Source of the DNA: Candidatus Njordarchaeota archaeon
GTDB lineage: Archaea; Asgardarchaeota; Njordarchaeia; Njordarchaeales; Njordarchaeaceae
NCBI GenBank assembly: GCA_029856625.1
Contig: JAHKLG010000007.1
Coordinates: 1-22,838 of the forward strand
Direction: 5' to 3'
Length of the DNA: 22,838 nt
Within the stretch, counting starts at the first letter, position 1, and each line of letters begins with the position of its first letter. The notes under the pieces are model-generated. The model was not told the origin of the DNA. It saw only the letters and a program-made list of their open reading frames with translations, and did not search any database. The position numbers were made by a program, and so were the translations under genes. Positions 15,858 through 22,362 of this stretch are shown piece after piece.

Positions 15858-15967
15858 TGCGGGGTAGGGTAGCCTGGTCTAGCCCGCCGGGATCATAACC
15901 CGGAGGTCGGTGGTTCAATAGCGGGTAGTTATCTACCCGCTAAACCAGAATCCACCCCCCGCAACCA
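15858..15967 (+). tRNA. Initiator tRNA-Met (CAT) with a T-loop intron
   Basis: Exons 15858-15917 and 15949-15964, then encoded CCA (15965-15967). Acceptor TGCGGGG/CCCCGCA with A73. The D arm is GGGT/GCCC with loop AGCCTGGTCTA. The anticodon arm is CCGGG-ATCATAA-CCCGG, anticodon CAT, variable region AGGTC, and T stem GGTGG/CCACC. Three consecutive G-C pairs (29-31 with 39-41) are the initiator hallmark. The T loop TTCAAAT is complete only after removal of the intron between positions 57 and 58. The first pair is U1-A72, where archaeal initiators normally have A1-U72. A 14-bp inverted repeat flanks the gene and a T-rich tract follows. Confidence is high for tRNA-Met(CAT) and slightly lower for initiator identity. 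Confidence 0.92.
15918..15948 (+). other. 31-nt tRNA intron with BHB motif
   Basis: The intron starts after A57 of the T loop. Its core is a perfect 10-bp hairpin, TAGCGGGTAG/CTACCCGCTA, with loop TTAT. The splice sites form a strict bulge-helix-bulge. Outer pairs are GGT/ATC (one G-U). The 3-nt bulge AGA carries the 3' site, the 4-bp central helix is GGTT/AACC, the 3-nt bulge CAA carries the 5' site, and the intron hairpin follows. Cutting after the second bulge base on each side restores T loop TTCAAAT. The archaeal splicing endonuclease and RtcB would process it. The position is non-canonical; most archaeal tRNA introns lie at 37/38. Confidence 0.9.
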
Positions 15968-15984
15968 CTGGGGCCCCGCCGCCA

Positions 15985-15998
15985 CCGCCCCTTGCCCC
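15985..15998 (+). repeat. Right arm of inverted repeat around initiator tRNA
   Basis: CCGCCCCTTGCCCC pairs perfectly with 15828-15841. It is followed directly by the T-rich tract at 16001-16013, so it is probably within the primary transcript. Confidence 0.85.
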
Positions 15999-16000
15999 CG

Positions 16001-16013
16001 TTTTCTCTTTCTT
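16001..16013 (+). terminator. T-rich terminator after initiator tRNA
   Basis: TTTTCTCTTTCTT follows the right arm of the inverted repeat. Archaeal RNA polymerase stops at such T tracts, and the G-C stem just before it may help. Confidence 0.5.
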
Positions 16014-16045
16014 ATGATGGTTTGTGACGAGATAGGTATGTGCAA

Positions 16046-16056
16046 GGATTTAAATT
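16046..16056 (+). promoter_or_regulatory. TATA element for the GTPase operon
   Basis: GATTTAAATTA, about 70 bases before ATG 16119, is the nearest good AT core. A transcript starting near 16078 would have a leader of about 40 nt holding the weak ribosome site GGTTGAT. Confidence 0.3.
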
Positions 16057-16118
16057 AGTGGTTGTGTTTTCTATTTTCTCACTGGAGACATAGTGGAAGA
16101 AGACAGTGGTTGATTTTT

Positions 16119-17255
16119 ATGTCTGCTGAGAGCAGCGGAACGAAGCTTCCGTTAATAAAGATTGCTCTTTATGGTCCAGCTAGAAGCGGTAAGACGGCTT
16201 TTAAAAATACATTTCTAGGAAAAAGATCCTTAGGAGATTATATACCTACAGAAAAAGTGGAAGTAGTCGAGGTAGTTCGGACATTTTTTAGAATAAGGAG
16301 TGGTAGGAAAATTCCAGTGGAGACTTACAGGCTTGCGATAGCGGATCTTCCTAGTAAGGAAGAGTTGCTCAGCGAAAGATTGGCCAATTTATCTAGGTGT
16401 GTAGGGCTTCTTCTTTTTTACGATGTGACGGATCCTGTATCTCCGCAAATCCTGATGAAGATGGTTGAGGATGAGATTATTAGTGGGGGCTATCTTCAAA
16501 ACATGATTGCTCTCTCAATTATTGGTACAAAAAAAGATCTTGGAATAAACAAGGATGCTATAATGATTGGTCAAGAGCTTGCCGATAAACTTTCGAAAGA
16601 GATAAAATCGATTTGGAATTATGATGTGCCTCATCTGATAGTAAGTGCGCTAAATGTAGAGGAAGTAAAAATCGTAATCGAAGTTATGGAACACATATTA
16701 ATGACATTGAGTATTCCGAAGGATCTCGTCAATAAGTTGTCTGCCACAGCAGTTCTTGAAGGAGCTGTATTCCCTTCAGTAGAACCGGTTAAGGAAGAGG
16801 AGATTTTAATAAAGCCAGAGTTAAAAAGACCAGAAGCACTAGCAGAAGAGGCTATGGAAATTGCCAAACGTGAGAAGGTTATTGAGGAGAAATATAAGTT
16901 AATACCGGCAACAAAACCTTGGGATCTACTTAAGAACTTAGCGAGTAAATATCCAGAGATAGAGAAAATTCTGCTGCTCGTAACTACATCACGGGGAGAG
17001 ATTTATACTGCCTTCTACCCTGGAGAACCGACCTTAGAGAACATCCCGATAGATTTGGTAGACATGATTATAGCGTTTGGCAAAAGTCTAAAGGACGTAT
17101 TGATAAAGGAGGAAATGGGTGATTTGAGCTATGCTATTCTTCATGGAACTAAGAAGTCGGTATTGTACACAAGACTGAAGGGGGGTAAAGGCATAATAGT
17201 CATTAAGACGAAAGGTAAACCATCAGAAGAACTTATACGCTTTTTCACAGAATGA
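16119..17255 (+). CDS. Small GTPase fused to a roadblock-like domain
   Basis: A 378-residue protein in two parts. Residues 11-200 are a Ras/Rag-like GTPase: G1 GPARSGKT (19-26, Lys25), an extended switch region, G3 ADLPSK (Asp76, Ser79 where the family has Gly), hydrophobic strand GLLLFYDVTDP, G4 TKKD (137-140), G5 SAL (176-178). A charged helical linker (223-260) follows. Residues about 268-378 have the roadblock/LC7 pattern (helix, IEKILLLVTTSRGEIYTAFY, a middle helix, YAILHGTKKSVLYTRLKGGKGIIVIKT). This order recalls eukaryotic Rag/Gtr GTPases. Relationship to Rag is inference. ATG 16119 follows GGTTGAT; the frame upstream contains no other credible start. It is 15 bases from the epimerase gene and heads a four-gene operon. 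Confidence 0.8.
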   Translation: MSAESSGTKLPLIKIALYGPARSGKTAFKNTFLGKRSLGDYIPTEKVEVVEVVRTFFRIRSGRKIPVETYRLAIADLPSKEELLSERLANLSRCVGLLLFYDVTDPVSPQILMKMVEDEIISGGYLQNMIALSIIGTKKDLGINKDAIMIGQELADKLSKEIKSIWNYDVPHLIVSALNVEEVKIVIEVMEHILMTLSIPKDLVNKLSATAVLEGAVFPSVEPVKEEEILIKPELKRPEALAEEAMEIAKREKVIEEKYKLIPATKPWDLLKNLASKYPEIEKILLLVTTSRGEIYTAFYPGEPTLENIPIDLVDMIIAFGKSLKDVLIKEEMGDLSYAILHGTKKSVLYTRLKGGKGIIVIKTKGKPSEELIRFFTE

Positions 17256-17270
17256 GTAAGGTATGCTGAT

Positions 17271-18413
17271 ATGATAACTCATAAAGATGTTATTTCAAGA
17301 ATTAAATCCGCAATAATAGATAAGGATGTTAATGAAAGAGTAGCTGGTATTAAAGCGTATACTTGTCTTCTCAACTATTACAAACCATTTGAAATAGCTA
17401 CGTCAAGAACTGAGCGTGAATATGTCTTATTAATTAGGTTAAGAGTAGGGGATATAGAAGGATTTGGTGAAATAGCTACGTCTAGAATGATAGATATTGA
17501 GAAGCTGGTAAAGGAGATAAGGGATATTGATGAAAAGCTTCGTAATAAACCCATCACTGAGGCTATTGAGCATGTATTCTACTCTCTAAGAGATCATGCA
17601 TTAAAGTTAGCTTTCACCACCGCCATTCTTGATGCGGCAGCTCGTCTTCTTAACGTAAATTTTGGAGAACTTTTTTCTAAAGTAGAGCGTAAGGAGATCT
17701 TAACTGATATAACCATTGGGATAGAGAGTTTAGAGGAGACAATGCGTGACTTAGAAAAAGCACTGGAAAACGGCTTTAAAGCTATTAAATTAAAAGTGGG
17801 TAAAGGCGGAATTGAGAAAGATTTCGAAAGAATAAGGGCTGTGGCTGAGAGATTACCCGAAGACACGGCCTTACGGATAGATGCTAACCAGGGATGGACA
17901 TATAAGGAAGCTCTGGAGATAATACCTCGGATAGAAAAATTGAATGCCAAAATAGAGTTTATTGAACAACCATTACATCGTGATTTAATTGACGAGATTA
18001 ACAAGCTTAGAACGATTACGGAAATACCAATAATAGTTGATGAGAGTTTTAGAAAAAGTGGGGATCTAAATAAAGTTCTTGGTAAAGTAGATGGAATTAA
18101 TTTAAAGATTGTTAAAGCGGGCGATCCGGTAGACGTATTTGTAGCTGGCAAAAACGCTAAAGAGAAAGAATTACTTGTGATGATGGGTTGTGCAGGTGAA
18201 ACTAATATAGGGATTACGGTTGATGCTTTTCTAGCCTCGATTATTCCAGTTGATTTTGCGGATTTGGATTCAGATCTAATGAAAGAGGATATACTCAAAA
18301 CACGAGTTACTGAGCTTAAGGATAGCAAGAGAATCTTACCAACTGGCAAAGGATTAAGTGTGACGGAGAATAATTTGTTAATAGAAAAGCTAAAACTAAT
18401 TTATCAGAGTTAG
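17271..18413 (+). CDS. Enolase-superfamily enzyme, dipeptide epimerase-like
   Basis: 380 residues of the mandelate racemase/muconate lactonizing group. An N-terminal capping domain (YKPFEIATSRTEREYVLLIRL, GFGEIATS) is followed by the TIM barrel. The catalytic lysine motif is K173-L-K175. The metal ligands are D204 (RIDANQGW), E232 (FIEQPL) and D257 (VDESF), and the opposite base is K279 (INLKIVKAG). A DxD motif (D331-L-D333) stands where L-Ala-D/L-Glu-type dipeptide epimerases bind the substrate amino group, so dipeptide epimerisation is favoured over menaquinone or muconate chemistry. An N-terminal extension of about 25 residues is present. Archaea lack murein, so the substrate must be another dipeptide; it is unknown. 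ATG 17271 is preceded by AAGGT. It lies within the GTPase-PAC2-Hsp20 operon. Confidence 0.82.
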   Translation: MITHKDVISRIKSAIIDKDVNERVAGIKAYTCLLNYYKPFEIATSRTEREYVLLIRLRVGDIEGFGEIATSRMIDIEKLVKEIRDIDEKLRNKPITEAIEHVFYSLRDHALKLAFTTAILDAAARLLNVNFGELFSKVERKEILTDITIGIESLEETMRDLEKALENGFKAIKLKVGKGGIEKDFERIRAVAERLPEDTALRIDANQGWTYKEALEIIPRIEKLNAKIEFIEQPLHRDLIDEINKLRTITEIPIIVDESFRKSGDLNKVLGKVDGINLKIVKAGDPVDVFVAGKNAKEKELLVMMGCAGETNIGITVDAFLASIIPVDFADLDSDLMKEDILKTRVTELKDSKRILPTGKGLSVTENNLLIEKLKLIYQS

Positions 18414-18431
18414 CATTTTTGGTGAATAATA

Positions 18432-19199
18432 ATGAGCCAAAAAGTAACTTCCTCTGAATTTTTTCAGGTAATTGAGGAAGAAAAAATAGAGGCGGGTAAA
18501 TATAAGCATCTAATAGTAGCGATACCAGAGGTCGGTCTTGTAGGTATTTTAGCTATCAAACAGTTAATCAAGAACTTAAACATGCGGAGAATCGGATTCG
18601 TTATTTCTGAACCAACATCAGTAATAATTAGATATGAAAATAAACAGCCAGAGCCTACGATTAGATTATTTGCAGATGAAGATACTTTAGTCCTAATTTT
18701 TGAAGCCCCAATGAGTGTAGTTCTAGCAATTCCTCTCGCGAAACTTATAATAAAGCTAGTTGATGAAAAACAAATAGAGCTACCAATAATGCTTGCATCA
18801 GCGCCCAGCGCAACACGAATGCAGAAAGCAGATGAGGAAATTCTGATTCTTGCAGCACCAGTTGGTGAAAAAGCTTATGAGGTTGTGAGGAGAGTGGGGA
18901 TAGAAACTATTAATAATGGTACATTAAGTGGACCATACGCCTATGTCTTAAATGATCGACTAATTAAAAAGAGGAATGCTTTGGTTTTGCTTTCAGAAAC
19001 TTATCAAATGCCACTAACAGCAGATCCGGGGAGTGCTGCTAAGCTACTTAAAGTGGTAGCGAAGATCATTGGTAAGGAGGACAAAGTAAACATTAAGGAG
19101 CTCTTAGAGCGAGCGGAGGAATTAAGACTTGAGATGCAAAAGTTAGAACGTACTATGAAAGCTTCTCTTCCAAAAGAAATTAGTGAATTATATACATGA
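18432..19199 (+). CDS. PAC2-family protein with C-terminal HbYX motif
   Basis: 255 residues of the PAC2 (DUF75) family, related to eukaryotic proteasome assembly chaperone 2 and the archaeal Pba proteins. Typical blocks are PEVGLVGILA (32-41) and the signature NNGTLSGPYAYVLNDR (161-176), followed by a helical C-terminal part with a probable coiled coil (218-243). The last three residues are L-Y-T, a hydrophobic-Tyr-any motif. Such tails insert into pockets of the proteasome alpha ring in Pba1-Pba2 and their archaeal relatives. A role in binding proteasome precursors is therefore likely, though untested. ATG 18432 is preceded by GGTGA with 6-base spacing. It is 18 bases from the epimerase and 12 bases from the Hsp20 gene, consistent with a protein quality control unit. 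Confidence 0.87.
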   Translation: MSQKVTSSEFFQVIEEEKIEAGKYKHLIVAIPEVGLVGILAIKQLIKNLNMRRIGFVISEPTSVIIRYENKQPEPTIRLFADEDTLVLIFEAPMSVVLAIPLAKLIIKLVDEKQIELPIMLASAPSATRMQKADEEILILAAPVGEKAYEVVRRVGIETINNGTLSGPYAYVLNDRLIKKRNALVLLSETYQMPLTADPGSAAKLLKVVAKIIGKEDKVNIKELLERAEELRLEMQKLERTMKASLPKEISELYT

Positions 19200-19211
19200 G
19201 GGGGAGAAGAC

Positions 19212-19658
19212 ATGGATGAGGAGTTCTTCTTTTACTACTATTACTATGAAGAAGTTCGTCCGCCTAAGAGGAAAGAACGCAGGGAGCACGTATCGCATTG
19301 CTTAGAATCTGATGATTTTATTTCGGTATCTCATGGAATAATTCGTCCTAGAATCATAGAGGAAGAGAGGCCTGGCGAGAGCATATATTATGTAGAGTTG
19401 CTAGGTGTTAGTGATCGTAGGAATATTAAGGTTGAATTAGAAGGGGATAAGTTAAGAATTAGAGCATTATTAGATAAGACTTTGGAGTATCCAGTACTGA
19501 CTGGTAAAACAGTTTGTAAAGAGTATCGGGCAGAAATAAAACTCTCGGTAACACCTGATCCCGAGGATATAAGCGTAAAATTCGACAAGAATCGAAACTT
19601 TCTAATTATAAGGATCCGAAAGAAGAGAAAACCAATAGAGATAGAGATTAGCGACTAA
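19212..19658 (+). CDS. Hsp20/alpha-crystallin chaperone
   Basis: 148 residues. The alpha-crystallin domain runs from about 50 to 137: YYVELLGVSDRRNIKVELEGDKLRIRA, then YRAEIKLSVTPDPEDISVKFDKNRNFLIIRIRK, the standard strand order with the conserved L-x-G at the start. The C-terminal I142-E-I144-E-I146 is the IxI motif that docks on neighbouring subunits in the oligomer. The N-terminal arm is unusual: it begins MDEE followed by eight aromatic residues in a row (three Phe, five Tyr, 5-12), then a strongly basic stretch (RPPKRKERREH). ATG 19212 follows GGGGGAGA. It is the last gene of the operon and overlaps the convergent ZPR1 gene by 4 bases. ATP-independent holdase activity is the family role. 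Confidence 0.88.
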   Translation: MDEEFFFYYYYYEEVRPPKRKERREHVSHCLESDDFISVSHGIIRPRIIEEERPGESIYYVELLGVSDRRNIKVELEGDKLRIRALLDKTLEYPVLTGKTVCKEYRAEIKLSVTPDPEDISVKFDKNRNFLIIRIRKKRKPIEIEISD

Positions 19659-20299
19659 ATTAGCTCTTTCATTTTTTCTCTAACCATTTGTTTTCCCAAC
19701 GTTAATGCTTTTTTCTGAAGATCCTTATTCATTCCCAGAGCTCTTATTCTCTCCTCTTCGACTTTTTCACTCCATAATTTTTCTGGAATAATAGCGCTTC
19801 GTTGATGTCTATCTTCCACAACTAGCGTTAGCTTACCAGAAGGCTTCTTCCTTTCATTTTCTAATATTGCTCTTAACTTTTCTAAGATTTTTCTCTTCTC
19901 AGGATTTTTCTCCTCCTTAAGCATTAGGTTTATATACTCTATTGATTCAAGCAACACTCCCTCAACCGTTGTTATCTCCCCACCAGTCTCTTGGCTAATT
20001 GTCATCTCTATGGATAATTCTGGAATCATTACTATAGCCCCCGAAGATAATACGACTAGATCCCCTAATCTCTCTTTAGAAATTTTTATCTCATGTCTCT
20101 CGGGCAACTCACCCTTTTCATGAACTGCAAGAATGTCAGAAATCCTTAAACTACAATTTGTGCATCGAATTGTCATAAGAAATATTTCCCCGAAATAAGG
20201 TATTTTTGATACCCTATAATGCATTATCAATTCGCCTTGCTTGCACACGGGGCAGGACATATTCAGCTTTGATTCGATAAATGCCCTTGAATCCTCCAC
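19655..20299 (-). CDS. ZPR1-type zinc finger protein
   Basis: About 214 residues with one ZPR1 unit. A four-cysteine zinc finger (C16-PVC19 and C46-TNC49 counted from GTG 20299) contains the typical KIPYFGEIFLMTIRCTNCSLR. The ZPR1 beta-helical domain follows, with TTVEGVLLESIEYI, and a charged helical C-terminus. Eukaryotic ZPR1 binds eEF1A and aids its folding; archaeal members have a single unit and their role is unproven. Start: GGTGAT (20309-20304) lies 4 bases before GTG 20299, the same geometry as gltX. ATG 20320 and TTG 20344 are longer in-frame options, but they would overlap the divergent RPA gene. The gene ends tail to tail with Hsp20, overlapping 4 bases. Confidence 0.85.
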   Translation of the reverse strand: MEDSRAFIESKLNMSCPVCKQGELIMHYRVSKIPYFGEIFLMTIRCTNCSLRISDILAVHEKGELPERHEIKISKERLGDLVVLSSGAIVMIPELSIEMTISQETGGEITTVEGVLLESIEYINLMLKEEKNPEKRKILEKLRAILENERKKPSGKLTLVVEDRHQRSAIIPEKLWSEKVEEERIRALGMNKDLQKKALTLGKQMVREKMKELI

Positions 20300-20303
20300 T
20301 ATG

Positions 20304-20313
20304 ATCACCGGTG
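20304..20313. promoter_or_regulatory. Palindromic double ribosome binding site
   Basis: The palindrome CACCGGTG (20306-20313) supplies GGTGAT on the minus strand, 4 bases before GTG 20299 of the ZPR1 gene. It also supplies GGTG on the plus strand, 6 bases before TTG 20320 of RPA. Both divergent genes seem to share it. Confidence 0.5.
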
Positions 20314-20319
20314 TTAACA

Positions 20320-22362
20320 TTGAGGAAAACTGATGATTTAACAATAGTTAAAAAAATGATTGCTTCGAGACTGGGATGGACAATTGATCGGTTAGAGGAG
20401 GAGATAGAAAAAATAAGAGAGGGGGCAACAGAGTTAATAACCGAGAGAGCTGCTCTCTTAATTCTTCTTGATAAGTATGGAGTGTCTGATCCAGAAATAA
20501 TTGAACGATTAACTAGCGAATATGCTGTCATCAAAATTGATGATCTAGCTCCAAGGATGCGAAGAATCACGGTATTTGGAAGAATTATGCGGATAATCTT
20601 AAGAAAAGATTATGAAAAGATGGGTTTCATTATAGCAGATGGGAGTGGAAGAGCAGTTGTTTACCTCCAAGGCAGAGTAGCTAAAATATTCTCCCAACTA
20701 GGGCTAGAGGAAGGAGACATCATACTTATCCGGAGAATAAATGTCGGTTCGGGAAGAATCGATGAAATGCCTGTATTATATGGAGATGACGAAACAGAAA
20801 TAACCTACATAGATGAAACCGATCTCTCATATTATCCAGCAGGTATAGTACCGTCTCTCCCTCGTCCGTTAGAAATATCGGAAGTTAAAAAGATCATTGG
20901 TGAGGAAGAAGTTCAAGAGATAGATTTAAGGGGAGTTTTCGATAGAATTCTAGAGACAAGGGAAATTATCAGAAAGGGCAAGAGGATAAAGTTTGTAAAC
21001 GCTGTCTTGATCGATGAGAAGGATTCCTCACAAAGGATAAACATCTTGTTCTGGAGAGATCGCGCGGAGGACTTGCTGAGGGGAAATATTCTTCCAGGAG
21101 ATATAATAATCGTCAGAGGTGTGAGAAAGAGGAAAAGAGAAATAAGAGGAGAGGAAACAATAGAACTAAGAGCTGGGAATCTTTCCTCATTAACAGTCAT
21201 TGGATCAAAAAAGATAAAAGTGAAAGAAGCAGAAAATGCACTGAACGATAAAGCAGTATTCTACGTTATTGCCCTTGATAACCCAATTGTGAGGAAATAC
21301 AAACGAGACGGAGAGACTAGAAGGTTCTTAATTCTAAGCGTAGCTGATGATACTGGTAAAGCCAGATTAATAGTTTGGGATGAGAAGAAGATTGATGACT
21401 TGGCAGGAATTAAGAAGGGAGATAAACTTAGGATATACGGTGTGATTAAAGCGAGTAGATCAGAAAGGTTCGCAATAGAAATTCATGTCTCTAAATACGA
21501 GCATGTGCTAATTAATCCAAGGAAATTCCCCCCAATACAAGTAAAGATTGAGGAAAGAGAGGAGGTTTTGAGAAGACCCTTACTGAAGGAATATAGTGAT
21601 CTCCAGAAAGACCAAGAATACGACATAATTGGCTACTTAAGGGAAGTAGGGGAATTCACGAGAAGAGACGGAAGCAAACTACACTATATAAAAATGGCTG
21701 ATGAGAAACAACGAGAAGCCATAATCTTTATATGGAACGAGGAATTATTTTCACGACTCAAAGAGATTAAACCGAATACAATTGTTTTGCTTAAAGGAGT
21801 AAAGACCCCCAAAGAGCTTAGTAAAGAAAGAATAGTTTTCTTCGCGGGAGATAAAACATCCTTGGAAATTCTAGACTACCCCTATGATGCCAAATTATTA
21901 AGATTCGCAAAAGCGGGAGAAGAAAGCATGAAGATAATTGGAACTATAACGGAAATAGCATTTGTGGGCACAAAGAAATTCTGCCCAGAATGTCATTCAT
22001 TTATAATAGAGGAGTCAGAGGGAAAAGCGATATGCGAACAAGGGCACATCACTAAACCAGAAAAGGAATTAGCAATAATATTCTATTTGGATGACGACTA
22101 TAAAAGGGCAGAAGTCGTAATACGTGGAGAAGATGCAAGTAAGTTACTACATGAAGTTGGATTAGGAGAGCAGAGATTAGAAGAAGAAAAAGTGATCAAA
22201 GAGTTACGAGCAAGACTAGAAGGAAAAGAAGTAATAGTGAGGGGAGATATAAAAGATTCCCCATCCACACAATCTGATTTCAGAATTTATGCAAGAGAAA
22301 TTATCGAACCAAGCTATGCTACATTGTTAAAAATACTAGAGAAAAATATCGGCATGGTTTAG
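20320..22362 (+). CDS. Replication protein A, multi-OB-fold with zinc finger
   Basis: Single-stranded DNA-binding protein of about 680 residues in one chain. This is the form known from methanogens rather than the short SSB of Sulfolobales. After a helical N-terminus (about 1-65), several OB-folds follow: MRRITVFGRIMRIILRKDYEKMGFIIADGSGRAVVYLQG; VNAVLIDEKDSSQRINILFWRDRAEDLL; RFLILSVADDTGKARLIVWDEKKI; and LHYIKMADEKQREAIIFIWNEELF. The sequence FWRD/VWDE/IWNE repeats at the same place in three folds. A zinc finger C-PEC-H (near 555) with C-EQGH (near 572) sits in the last OB-fold, as in RPA70 and archaeal RPA. Start: TTG 20320 follows GGTG at 20310. GTG 20311 lies inside that site, and ATG 20356 is also possible. 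Divergent from ZPR1, convergent with the actin gene. Confidence 0.88.
   Translation: MRKTDDLTIVKKMIASRLGWTIDRLEEEIEKIREGATELITERAALLILLDKYGVSDPEIIERLTSEYAVIKIDDLAPRMRRITVFGRIMRIILRKDYEKMGFIIADGSGRAVVYLQGRVAKIFSQLGLEEGDIILIRRINVGSGRIDEMPVLYGDDETEITYIDETDLSYYPAGIVPSLPRPLEISEVKKIIGEEEVQEIDLRGVFDRILETREIIRKGKRIKFVNAVLIDEKDSSQRINILFWRDRAEDLLRGNILPGDIIIVRGVRKRKREIRGEETIELRAGNLSSLTVIGSKKIKVKEAENALNDKAVFYVIALDNPIVRKYKRDGETRRFLILSVADDTGKARLIVWDEKKIDDLAGIKKGDKLRIYGVIKASRSERFAIEIHVSKYEHVLINPRKFPPIQVKIEEREEVLRRPLLKEYSDLQKDQEYDIIGYLREVGEFTRRDGSKLHYIKMADEKQREAIIFIWNEELFSRLKEIKPNTIVLLKGVKTPKELSKERIVFFAGDKTSLEILDYPYDAKLLRFAKAGEESMKIIGTITEIAFVGTKKFCPECHSFIIEESEGKAICEQGHITKPEKELAIIFYLDDDYKRAEVVIRGEDASKLLHEVGLGEQRLEEEKVIKELRARLEGKEVIVRGDIKDSPSTQSDFRIYAREIIEPSYATLLKILEKNIGMV

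Noticed and set aside
15828..15998. Reading the tRNA-flanking stem as a BHB for splicing out the whole tRNA
   Set aside because: The internal loop is 3x1, not two opposed 3-nt bulges around a 4-bp helix, so it does not fit the splicing endonuclease.
17594..18349. Long minus-strand open frame (251 codons) opposite the epimerase gene
   Set aside because: The plus-strand frame has all catalytic residues of the enolase superfamily. The antisense product is Ser/Leu/Ile-rich, typical of a shadow frame.
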